Shown: positions 15,177 through 21,026 of the stretch, one piece after another
Layout: each line of letters begins with the position of its first letter
Position numbering within the stretch: the stretch's first letter is position 1
From: Acidimicrobiales bacterium
Lineage (GTDB): Bacteria > Actinomycetota > Acidimicrobiia > Acidimicrobiales > RAAP-2
Direction: 5' to 3'
Assembly (NCBI GenBank): GCA_017882985.1
Contig: JADGOK010000001.1
Span: 1 to 21,026 of the forward strand
DNA: 21,026 nt
The notes under the pieces: generated by a model
What the model was told of the DNA's origin: nothing
What the model saw: the letters and a program-made list of their open reading frames with translations, nothing else
The model's database searches: none
Program-made: the position numbers and the translations under genes

Positions 15177-15219
15177 GCATCCTCGACTTCGTCACGTCGG
15201 CGTGACGAAGTCGAGGTGC
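15177..15219. terminator. Long perfect hairpin downstream of the oxidoreductase gene
   Basis: Arms 15181-15196 and 15201-15216 are 16-bp perfect complements around a TCGG loop; allowing T15180 to bulge, GCA/TGC adds three more pairs. It lies 82 bases after the oxidoreductase stop. There is no T tract on either side, so it may be a Rho-independent-like stop, an mRNA-stabilising hairpin or a protein-binding palindrome. Confidence 0.6.
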
Positions 15220-15360
15220 AAGTTGCGTTAGATTCCTTGGATTTTGATGGCGAGGGGAGCCTCAAGGAACACGGTCTCACTGCCCCGACGGATTTTACGT
15301 CGCCTCGATGACGGCCGTGTGTCCGGATTCTTTCGCCAGTGTGAACATTTACTTCCCTCT

Positions 15361-15366
15361 TATCAT
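15361..15366 (+). promoter_or_regulatory. -10 candidate for the sugar ABC operon
   Basis: TATCAT matches the -10 consensus at five of six. No convincing -35 is seen upstream. Transcription would begin near 15373, giving a leader of about 88 nt that contains the palindrome at 15383-15406 and the hairpin at 15427-15442. Confidence 0.4.
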
Positions 15367-15382
15367 GCTAATTTCACCAACT

Positions 15383-15406
15383 GAACATTACGTTCACGTG
15401 ATGTTC
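15383..15406. promoter_or_regulatory. Near-perfect 24-bp palindrome, operator candidate
   Basis: The halves GAACATTACGTT and CACGTGATGTTC are reverse complements at 10 of 12 positions. It lies just downstream of the presumed transcription start of the sugar operon. A further copy of the half-site, TGAACATT, occurs 40 bases upstream (15342-15349) on the other side of the -10. This resembles a site for a LacI-, GntR- or ROK-type sugar regulator, none of which is in the window. Confidence 0.55.
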
Positions 15407-15426
15407 GAGAAGTAGAACAAACTATC

Positions 15427-15442
15427 GGCACCACGAGGTGCC
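15427..15442 (+). promoter_or_regulatory. Leader hairpin next to the ribosome site
   Basis: GGCACC-ACGA-GGTGCC is a perfect six-pair GC-rich hairpin that ends three bases before GAAGGG, the ribosome site of the binding-protein gene. It could stabilise the transcript or modulate translation. Confidence 0.45.
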
Positions 15443-15460
15443 ACTGAAGGGTTGGGTAAT

Positions 15461-16690
15461 ATGAATTTTAAGACAGGAAGGACGCTCGCGTCCGTAGCAC
15501 TCGTCGGCAGTTTTGTCGCCGTAGCGCTGCCGGCAGTGAGTTCCGCAAGTACTCCTACGGTCAAGGTCAGCACGTTCAACACGAGCTACTCGACCATGAA
15601 GTACCTCAAGACCATTGTGCACAAGGGTAAGGGCTCCATCGCCGTTATCCTGCCCGACACGAAGTCGTCAGCGCGCTACACGCAGTTTGACGCTCCGAAC
15701 CTGATCAAGGCCTTCAAGGCCGCTGGTCTGACGGGCAAGCAGTACATCGTGCAGAATGCTCAGGGCAGCCAAGCAACGCAGTTCAACATGGCCCAGGCCG
15801 ACATCTCCAAGGGTGCCAAGGTCTTGATCGTTGACCCGATTGACTCCACCACTGGTGCCGTCATTGAAGGCTTCGCCAAGGCGCACGGTGTCAAGGTCAT
15901 CGACTACGACCGTTTGACGTTGGGTGGAGCGCGTGCTTACTACGTCAGCTTCGACAACGTGGCTGTTGGTACCTTGATTGGCAAGGGTGAAGTTGCTTGC
16001 CTCTCGGCGTGGAACGTGGCGAACCCGGTGGTGTACATATCGTACGGTTCACCGACTGACAACAACGCCACGTTGTTCGCCAAGGGCTACAACGCGGTTT
16101 TGGCCGCTGCGGGCTTCAACACCACGGCGACCACACTCACCGGTGCCAAGCAGTCGGTGCTCGAGAGCGCTGGAACGTGGGACGCGACACAGGCATTGAC
16201 CGACTTCCAGGGAGCCTTCACGGCCCACCCGTCGATCAACGCAGTGTTGACGCCCAATGACAACAACGCGTCGGGCATCATCGCGAACCTGCAGAGCAAG
16301 GGTCTGAAGCCAAAGACCATGCCGTTCACCGGTCAGGACGCGTCGCTCGTTGGTTTCCAGAACGTAATTTCTGGCTACCAGTGCGGCACGGTCTACAAGC
16401 CGATTTGGCTGGAAGCTCAGGCGACAGTCGCGTTGGCCGTGTACCTGCGCGCCGGTATCAAGCCACCTGCGGGCTTGGCCAATGGCACGACAACTGACAC
16501 GGTGACGCACGCCAAGGTCAAGTCAGTTCTGCTGACCGCGACCTGGGTCACTGCGGAGAAGGTTCAGTCGACGGTGATCAAGGACAAGGTCATCAAGGCC
16601 TCGGACCTCTGCACCTCGAGTGCGCCAACCGTGCAGGGCTCCCCGCAGCCCACGTACGCAGCTGATTGCACGACGTACGGCATTAAGTAG
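15461..16690 (+). CDS. Sugar ABC transporter substrate-binding protein (CUT2, XylF-like)
   Basis: Secreted sugar receptor of 409 aa. N-terminal signal peptide: a KTGR charged start, hydrophobic core about 9-25 and likely cleavage after SSA (residue 29). There is no lipobox Cys, which is unusual for a Gram-positive-type binding protein. The mature part is a type I periplasmic-binding fold of the ribose/xylose group: GSIAVILPDTKSSARYTQFD, DISKGAKVLIVDPIDS, VKVIDYDRLTLGG, VSFDNVAVGTLIGKGE, NAVLTPNDNNASGIIANLQSKGL and PFTGQDASLVGFQNVISGYQ. The D-x-x-D-R-L and TGQDA blocks match XylF best. It is longer than E. coli XylF (~330 aa), with a Thr/Ser-rich tail carrying two Cys (LCTSS and DCTTY). GAAGGG at 15446-15451 supports ATG 15461 over a TTG three codons earlier. 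First gene of the operon. Confidence 0.9.
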   Translation: MNFKTGRTLASVALVGSFVAVALPAVSSASTPTVKVSTFNTSYSTMKYLKTIVHKGKGSIAVILPDTKSSARYTQFDAPNLIKAFKAAGLTGKQYIVQNAQGSQATQFNMAQADISKGAKVLIVDPIDSTTGAVIEGFAKAHGVKVIDYDRLTLGGARAYYVSFDNVAVGTLIGKGEVACLSAWNVANPVVYISYGSPTDNNATLFAKGYNAVLAAAGFNTTATTLTGAKQSVLESAGTWDATQALTDFQGAFTAHPSINAVLTPNDNNASGIIANLQSKGLKPKTMPFTGQDASLVGFQNVISGYQCGTVYKPIWLEAQATVALAVYLRAGIKPPAGLANGTTTDTVTHAKVKSVLLTATWVTAEKVQSTVIKDKVIKASDLCTSSAPTVQGSPQPTYAADCTTYGIK

Positions 16691-16700
16691 TCTCTAAACA

Positions 16701-17552
16701 ATGACGTCAGCCCCCGAGCCGCCGAGTCCCGTAACGTCCATAACTGGACCCACGAGGGTAGGCGGCTCGGGGGCTGACGCTTTTGATCCCGAGCACCTCT
16801 TGAGCATGCGCGGCATCGCCAAGAACTTCGGGGCAGTGCAAGCGCTTCGCAATGTCGACATCGACATTCCCGTCGGCGAGGTCACCGCCCTGATTGGCGA
16901 CAACGGAGCGGGAAAGTCGACGCTCATCAAGGCCATCTCGGGAATCTGGGCGCCGTCCGCGGGCCAGATCTTCTGGAAGGGCAAAGAAGTCCATATCCAC
17001 ACTCCTCGTACCGCGACGGACCTAGGAATCGCGACCGTCTACCAGGACTTGGCCTTGTGCGACAATCTCGACATTGTCCAGAACATGTATCTCGGCATGG
17101 AAGAGACTCGGTTCGGCCTTCTGGACGAGATCAAGATGGAATTGGCGACTCTGAAGACACTCTCTGATCTGTCGGTAACGACAGTCAAGTCGGTGCGACA
17201 ACTCGTCGGTTCTCTCTCTGGTGGACAGCGTCAGGCCGTCGCAGTCGCGCGTGCGGTGATGCGCGAATCTGAAATGGTGATTCTGGACGAGCCCACGGCT
17301 GCTTTGGGCGTTTCCCAGACGGCGCAAGTGCTCGAGCTCATTCGCACGCTGGCGGCTAAGGGCATCGCAGTGATCGTCATTTCACACAACCTGACCGACG
17401 TCTTCAGCGTCGCCGACCGGATCGCGGTCATGCATTTGGGCACTATGGTCAGCCACGGTCCGATTGCCAATTACGACACGGCGAGTGCCGTCGAATTGAT
17501 CACGACCGGTGAATCCAGTCGCGTCCCCTCGACGCTCTCGCCTGCGCAGTAG
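16701..17552 (+). CDS. Sugar ABC transporter ATPase, single nucleotide-binding domain
   Basis: 283 aa if ATG 16701 is used. Motifs: Walker A GDNGAGKST (66-74), Q-loop Q115 in VYQDL, signature LSGGQ (172-176), Walker B MVILDEP (192-198, catalytic E197) and the H-loop ISHNL. It has one ABC domain, unlike the fused two-domain XylG/RbsA, so it should dimerise; this is the FrcA-like arrangement. The start is doubtful. The first 26 codons lie on a 19-bp stem-loop and read as a Pro/Ser/Gly-rich peptide, no ribosome site precedes ATG 16701, and homologous sequence begins at HLLSMRGIAKNFGAVQAL. TTG 16800 and ATG 16806 are alternatives. It begins 10 bases after the binding-protein stop and ends 18 bases before the permease gene. 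Confidence 0.9.
   Translation: MTSAPEPPSPVTSITGPTRVGGSGADAFDPEHLLSMRGIAKNFGAVQALRNVDIDIPVGEVTALIGDNGAGKSTLIKAISGIWAPSAGQIFWKGKEVHIHTPRTATDLGIATVYQDLALCDNLDIVQNMYLGMEETRFGLLDEIKMELATLKTLSDLSVTTVKSVRQLVGSLSGGQRQAVAVARAVMRESEMVILDEPTAALGVSQTAQVLELIRTLAAKGIAVIVISHNLTDVFSVADRIAVMHLGTMVSHGPIANYDTASAVELITTGESSRVPSTLSPAQ
16705..16779 (+). terminator. 19-bp perfect stem-loop followed by TTTT at the start of the ATPase ORF
   Basis: Arms 16705-16723 and 16761-16779 are exact reverse complements (CGTCAGCCCC... against ...GGGGCTGACG), 19 pairs and very GC-rich, followed by CTTTTG. The 37-base loop contains a second hairpin, GTCCA-TAAC-TGGAC (16736-16749). It lies 14 bases after the binding-protein stop. 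This fits a leaky intrinsic terminator or an RNA-processing hairpin that keeps binding-protein mRNA more abundant than ATPase and permease mRNA. Confidence 0.75.
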
Positions 17553-17570
17553 CTGAAAGGTAGCTAGAAA

Positions 17571-18821
17571 GTGTCCACTCCGCACACGGAAGTTGAGTCG
17601 CTCGCGACGCCCGAGGATGAGGTATCGACGAATCTTGTCGCCCAATTGAAGCGAGTCTGGCAAGGCGACAGTGGACTGCTGCCGATCTTGTTCGGACTGG
17701 CGGCTCTGGTCATCTTCTTTGAAGTACGAAGTTCGGTCTTCTTGTCACCCGAGAACATCACGAACCTTTTCGTTCAGTCAACAATCTTCGTACTTCTCGG
17801 AATGGCGGAGATCTGGTTGCTGCTGCTCGGCGACATCGACCTCTCCCTCGGCTACGCGACGGGTCTGGGCGGTGCCGTCGCCGTCATTCTCGTTTCGAGC
17901 AACTACCGGTGGCCCTGGTACCTGGCCCTTCCGCTCGCCCTCGTCGTCACCACGGCGTGCAGCGCATTGAGCGCCTTCATCATTATTCGATTCCGCCTTC
18001 CATCATTCATTGTGACGCTGGCGATGTTCTTGGGCTTGGAAGGTGTACTGCTCTACGTCATCAACGCACAGGGAACCGGGGGATCGGTCTCGGTACAGGA
18101 CAATGTCCTCTACAACCTCGTGAACGGCAACCTGACGCCCTTCGCAACGTGGACTTTCGTCATCATTGTCGCGGCACTCTTGAGCGTGATGATGCTTCGC
18201 GCCGATGGCGCACGTCGAAGGAGCGGTCTGGATGGTCGTCCCCTGTGGATCACGGTCTCCAAGATCGTCATGTTGGGCGTAGCCGGGCTGCTGCTCATTC
18301 TGGTCTTTAACGCCAACCGATCAAGCTTCGCTCACGTGGTTGGTATGCCGTTCGCGATTCCCATTGATCTCTTCGTACTGGCCGCTGGAACGTTCATTCT
18401 CACCAAGACCAAGGCTGGCCGCTACATCTACGCGATTGGTGGCAATACCGAGGCGGCCCGGCGCGCGGGTGTCAACGTGAACCGGTATCGGTTGTTGGCC
18501 TTCATGTTCTCCGGTTTCACCACCGGCATTGCCGGGCTGCTGTACGTGTCACGACTTGGTGGGATTTCAACCGGCATCGAGGGCGGCACGTACGTGCTCT
18601 ACGCCGTCGCGGCCGCGGTCATCGGTGGCGCCAGCCTCTACGGTGGCCGTGGCAAGATGATTCACGCCGTGCTGGGAGGCCTCGTCATTGGCACCATCGC
18701 CAACGGCATGTCTCTCTTGAATATGAACGCGGCGACTCAGTACATCGCGACCGCATTCGTTCTGTTGGCGGCCGTCATTGTCGACTCGCTGGCGCGACGA
18801 GGGAATACCAGCGCCGGTTAG
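17571..18821 (+). CDS. Sugar ABC transporter permease (CUT2, XylH-like)
   Basis: Membrane subunit of the sugar importer, 416 aa, about ten membrane helices. Family blocks: LFVQSTIFVLLGMAEIWLLL, DIDLSLGYATGLGGAVA, FRLPSFIVTLAMFLGLEGVLL, then the signature cytoplasmic loop contacting the ATPase, GRYIYAIGGNTEAARRAGVN (about 283-302), and AAAVIGGASLYGGRGKMIHAVLGGLVIG. The large hydrophilic loop with GARRRSGLDGRPLW between helices and an extra helix resemble XylH rather than RbsC. The GTG start at 17571 has GAAAGG ten bases upstream. It closes the transporter operon; an SDR gene follows 27 bases on but has its own -10. The substrate is probably a pentose or similar sugar. Confidence 0.92.
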   Translation: MSTPHTEVESLATPEDEVSTNLVAQLKRVWQGDSGLLPILFGLAALVIFFEVRSSVFLSPENITNLFVQSTIFVLLGMAEIWLLLLGDIDLSLGYATGLGGAVAVILVSSNYRWPWYLALPLALVVTTACSALSAFIIIRFRLPSFIVTLAMFLGLEGVLLYVINAQGTGGSVSVQDNVLYNLVNGNLTPFATWTFVIIVAALLSVMMLRADGARRRSGLDGRPLWITVSKIVMLGVAGLLLILVFNANRSSFAHVVGMPFAIPIDLFVLAAGTFILTKTKAGRYIYAIGGNTEAARRAGVNVNRYRLLAFMFSGFTTGIAGLLYVSRLGGISTGIEGGTYVLYAVAAAVIGGASLYGGRGKMIHAVLGGLVIGTIANGMSLLNMNAATQYIATAFVLLAAVIVDSLARRGNTSAG

Positions 18822-18835
18822 ACGCTTCGCTGACG

Positions 18836-18841
18836 TAGTCT
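18836..18841 (+). promoter_or_regulatory. -10 element of the SDR gene (leaderless type)
   Basis: TAGTCT ends seven bases before ATG 18849. The only possible ribosome site, GGAGG, starts inside the start codon. So the SDR gene may be made both by read-through from the transporter and from its own leaderless transcript. Confidence 0.45.
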
Positions 18842-18848
18842 CAACATC

Positions 18849-19613
18849 ATGGAGGTCTCTCTCGACGGTCGTGTTGCGCTGGTGACCGGCGCGAGCCGCG
18901 GCATCGGTCTCGCCATCGCTCACCGCATTGTCGACGCTGGTGGGCGAGTCGTTATTTCTTCTCGAAGTGAGGACAACCTACAAGCTGCGCTCGCGACGTT
19001 CGCGGACCCGCAACAGGTCTTGACGGTGGCTGCGCACGTGGGGTACAGCTCCTCGGCTGCTCGCCTCGTCAGCACGACGGTGGATCACTTCGGTTCACTC
19101 GACATCCTTGTCAACAACGCCGGCACGAGCCCCTACTTCGGACCCCTCGTCGACATCGACGAAGGACGGATGCAGAAGACCTACGAAGTGAATCAGGCCT
19201 CGGTACTGATTCACACCGCCGCGGCGTGGCGCCACTGGATGCGCGACCACGGCGGGGTGGTGCTCAACATCGCGTCGATCGGCGGCCTCGGTCCCGAACC
19301 CAATCTCGGTTGGTACAACGTCACCAAGGCGGCGGTCATCCATCTCACCAAGCAGTTGGCCTTCGAACTGGCCCCGGGCGTACGGGTCAACGCCATCGCG
19401 CCCGGTCTCGTACGAACCGAACTGGCTCGGGCGCTCTGGCAGGAGCACGAGGCCGAGGTCGTGGCGCATATCCCGCTGCACCGACTCGGCGAGCCCGACG
19501 ACATCGCGTCGGTGGCTCTCATGCTGGTGAGCGACGCATCATCGTGGCTCACCGGCCAAACCATCGTCGTCGACGGCGGCACGACGAATCAGCCGTCGGG
19601 CGGCGTTGGCTAG
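18849..19613 (+). CDS. Short-chain dehydrogenase/reductase (SDR), classical type
   Basis: NAD(P)-dependent oxidoreductase of 254 aa. Classical SDR motifs: TGASRGIG (13-20), NNAG (89-92), catalytic S143 in NIASIGG, Y156 and K160 in GWYNVTKAA, and PG at 185-186. R39 after the second strand (VVISSRSEDNL) favours NADP(H). The substrate is not evident; family members include 3-oxoacyl-ACP reductases and sugar or polyol dehydrogenases. Its position directly behind the sugar transporter suggests a sugar acid or polyol step, which is inference. It converges on the MenE-like gene; both TAG stops share CTAG at 19610-19613. Confidence 0.92.
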   Translation: MEVSLDGRVALVTGASRGIGLAIAHRIVDAGGRVVISSRSEDNLQAALATFADPQQVLTVAAHVGYSSSAARLVSTTVDHFGSLDILVNNAGTSPYFGPLVDIDEGRMQKTYEVNQASVLIHTAAAWRHWMRDHGGVVLNIASIGGLGPEPNLGWYNVTKAAVIHLTKQLAFELAPGVRVNAIAPGLVRTELARALWQEHEAEVVAHIPLHRLGEPDDIASVALMLVSDASSWLTGQTIVVDGGTTNQPSGGVG

Positions 19614-20719
19614 AACACGTGGGGCAGTTCGCTTCGTCTGACCTTGCCATTGCCCGTGCGCGGTATCGCCGCGACGTAGCGGATCTCCTTCGGCTTGGCC
19701 CAGGGACCGACGCGTTCGGAAGCCGCCGCCATGATCGCGTCGTTGAGTGGGTTGCCGTCACCCACGACCAGCGCGACGATGCTCTGGCCCCACTCGTCGT
19801 CGTCGACGGCCGTGATCGCCACGTCGCGCACACCCGTCACCGTGGCGAGCACCGCCTCGAGGTCCTCGGGCCAGAGCTTCTCTCCACCGGTGTTGATAAC
19901 GAATCCCACACGACCCCGCACGCTCACGCGACCGTCGACGACGTTCCCAGCGTCGCCCGTGGGGAACCAGTCGTCGAGTCCGTCGGGCCCGATTGTTCGT
20001 GGCCGCGGACTGTCGCGGTATGAGCGAAAGAGGGTGGGGGAGCGCACGATCAACTCTTCGTCGACACTCGCGACCGCCACGCCGTCGAGCGCGACACCGT
20101 CATAGACGATGCCTGAACCAGTTTCGCTCATGCCCCAGGTGGTCACGACGTTGTCGTCGCGCGGCGTCGGAGGTCGCCCGCCGCCCAGGAGCACCGTTTC
20201 GAACCCGCTGAGGTCGTGGCGCGCCAACTGGGTGCGAACGACCGCCGCGTGCGTGGCGCCTCGTCGTGGCGCCGTGTCGAGGTCGTCGGGGTCGCCCCAC
20301 AGCAGTGACGCGTCGCCCAGTACGGCGCGCAGCAACACGGCAAGTCCGCCGATGTGGTTGGCGGGCAGACAGGGGTACCAGACCGGCACCGACGCACCGC
20401 GCAGTCTCGCCTGGGTCATCAACGCGCTGGCGCGCAGGGCGTCCCACGTCAGCTCGGCGGCCTTGGGTGTTCCGCTCGAGCCCGAGGTCAACGTCACGAG
20501 CCCGACCTCGGAGTCGACCGCGCGCCCCGTTCGCAGCGCCGTGCGCCCGTCCGATGCGCGTAGGACCGTCGCGCCGAGCAGTTCGAGTTCCTCGAGGCGC
20601 CGTCGAGGTGAGAGTCTCTGGTCGAGCACGCAGAACGCCTCGTCACTCTCGACGCAGCGACGAAGCGCGTGCTCGAGTTCTGGACCCAGTGCGAAGTCCA
20701 GTGCGTTCAGCGTTGCCAC
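19610..20719 (-). CDS. menE: AMP-dependent acyl-CoA ligase, probably o-succinylbenzoate-CoA ligase
   Basis: ANL-superfamily adenylating enzyme of 369 aa, the short size typical of actinobacterial MenE (M. tuberculosis ~360) rather than fatty-acyl ligases (500-600). Motifs: P-loop TLTSGSSGTPKAA (76-88), LPANHIGGLAVLLRAVL (118-134, the MenE-like H-x-x-GL block), WGMSETGSG (195-203), TGDAG (254-258), RGRVGFVINTGGEKLWPEDLE (268-288) and catalytic K359 in RTGNGKVRR. MenE activates o-succinylbenzoate in menaquinone synthesis. No other men gene is in the window, so another small ligase remains possible. The GTG start at 20719 is supported by TAGTCT six bases upstream. It is divergent from the SRPBCC gene. 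Confidence 0.78.
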   Translation of the reverse strand: MATLNALDFALGPELEHALRRCVESDEAFCVLDQRLSPRRRLEELELLGATVLRASDGRTALRTGRAVDSEVGLVTLTSGSSGTPKAAELTWDALRASALMTQARLRGASVPVWYPCLPANHIGGLAVLLRAVLGDASLLWGDPDDLDTAPRRGATHAAVVRTQLARHDLSGFETVLLGGGRPPTPRDDNVVTTWGMSETGSGIVYDGVALDGVAVASVDEELIVRSPTLFRSYRDSPRPRTIGPDGLDDWFPTGDAGNVVDGRVSVRGRVGFVINTGGEKLWPEDLEAVLATVTGVRDVAITAVDDDEWGQSIVALVVGDGNPLNDAIMAAASERVGPWAKPKEIRYVAAIPRTGNGKVRRSELPHVF

Positions 20720-20725
20720 ACAGCG

Positions 20726-20731
20726 AGACTA
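20726..20731 (-). promoter_or_regulatory. -10 element of the menE-like gene (leaderless type)
   Basis: Minus-strand TAGTCT, the same hexamer as before the SDR gene, ends six bases before GTG 20719. No ribosome site is seen. Confidence 0.45.
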
Positions 20732-20775
20732 GAGGGTGGGACTAGGTTGACTTTGAGTAGAGAGCGTTGATATCA

Positions 20776-21026
20776 ATGGCGTCATTGGAACACGAACGGC
20801 GGATAGCGGCGTCCGCGGACACCGTGTGGGACGTTGTACGGCGTCCCGAGTCGATACCGAACTGGTTTCCCGGGATCGTTTCGTGCACCGTCGAGGGCAA
20901 CGTTCGCACCATCGTCACCGCCTCGGGCCTCGAGATGCCCGAGGAGATTCTGACCATCGATCCGCTGATCCGCCGTTTCGCCTATCGCATCACCGCGCCG
21001 CTGTACCGGTTCCATCTCGGCGTGAT
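20776..21026 (+). CDS. SRPBCC (START/polyketide cyclase-like) protein, N-terminal part
   Basis: Only the first ~83 residues are in the window; the gene runs off the end. The opening EHERRIAASADTVWDVVRRPESIPNWFPGI is the standard first strand and helices of the SRPBCC ligand-binding fold, followed by a strand with TIVTASGLEMPEEILTIDP. Members bind hydrophobic ligands in a deep pocket; many actinobacterial ones are uncharacterised. Start ATG 20776; TTGACT at 20747-20752 resembles a -35, but no -10 at the right distance is clear. Divergent from the MenE-like gene with a 56-base gap. Confidence 0.8.
   Translation, partial: MASLEHERRIAASADTVWDVVRRPESIPNWFPGIVSCTVEGNVRTIVTASGLEMPEEILTIDPLIRRFAYRITAPLYRFHLGV

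Larger units (their letters stand above)
15096..15460. other. 365-base regulatory gap before the sugar ABC operon
   Basis: No convincing ORF. It holds a long hairpin (15177-15219), a 7-bp inverted repeat TTCCTTG/CAAGGAA (15233-15239 and 15263-15269), a small GACG/CGTC repeat near 15285, an AT-rich stretch from 15340 with a TATCAT -10 candidate, a near-perfect palindrome (15383-15406) and a hairpin at the ribosome site (15427-15442). The density of inverted repeats is unlike the other gaps. Confidence 0.7.

Noticed and set aside
14133..19613. Secondary metabolite or phage-defence island
   Set aside because: All genes fall in ordinary sugar transport and oxidoreductase families; no nuclease, helicase, toxin or synthase modules.

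Overview
The window is high-GC and gene-dense, with short intergenic gaps. It reads as chromosome of an actinobacterium, and I would guess an uncultured Acidimicrobiia-like lineage. The pointers are a clear bacterial proteasome activator (Bpa), a DksA/TraR-type protein with a histone-like Lys/Ala tail next to lspA and rluD (a gene order I recall from Actinobacteria), a DnaE1-type polymerase with an intact PHP site, a TIGR03086/mycothiol-isomerase-type protein, and many starts with a TANNNT -10 element only 6-8 nt upstream (leaderless pattern). The taxonomic guess is inference. I saw no tRNA, rRNA, CRISPR array, IS element, phage gene or toxin-antitoxin pair.

Left part (1-8.2 kb), housekeeping: dksA-like, lspA and rluD overlap head-to-tail on the plus strand and meet a convergent group-2 sigma factor. 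Upstream of the sigma gene, on the same strand, is an Rrf2-family regulator. The gap between them holds a sigma-70-like promoter whose spacer and -10 are covered by a perfect palindrome. Then come bpa (proteasome activator) and dnaE (replicative polymerase).

Middle (8.2-14.0 kb), accessory or poorly known: an orphan conserved-looking protein; a minus-strand pair of a YyaL/SSP411-type thioredoxin-domain protein and an unknown protein with a C-terminal CxxxC, joined by TGATG; a RimJ/RimL-like GNAT acetyltransferase; an ArsB/SLC13-like permease; and a DinB-like TIGR03086 protein.

Right part (14.1-21.0 kb), sugar cassette and menaquinone gene: a Gfo/Idh/MocA oxidoreductase, a 365-base regulatory gap rich in inverted repeats, a CUT2 (XylF/XylH-like) sugar ABC transporter of binding protein, single-domain ATPase and permease, then an SDR dehydrogenase. 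Together they look like uptake and oxidation of a pentose or related sugar. The ATPase ORF opens with a 19-bp perfect stem followed by TTTT, probably an attenuator or processing hairpin between the binding protein and the rest of the operon. The window closes with a convergent MenE-like acyl-CoA ligase and the start of an SRPBCC protein.

The most interesting signals are regulatory: the ATPase-start hairpin, the near-palindromic operator and long hairpin before the sugar operon, the Rrf2-sigma pair with its palindromes, the recurrent leaderless promoters, and two convergent gene pairs whose TAG stop codons share one CTAG.
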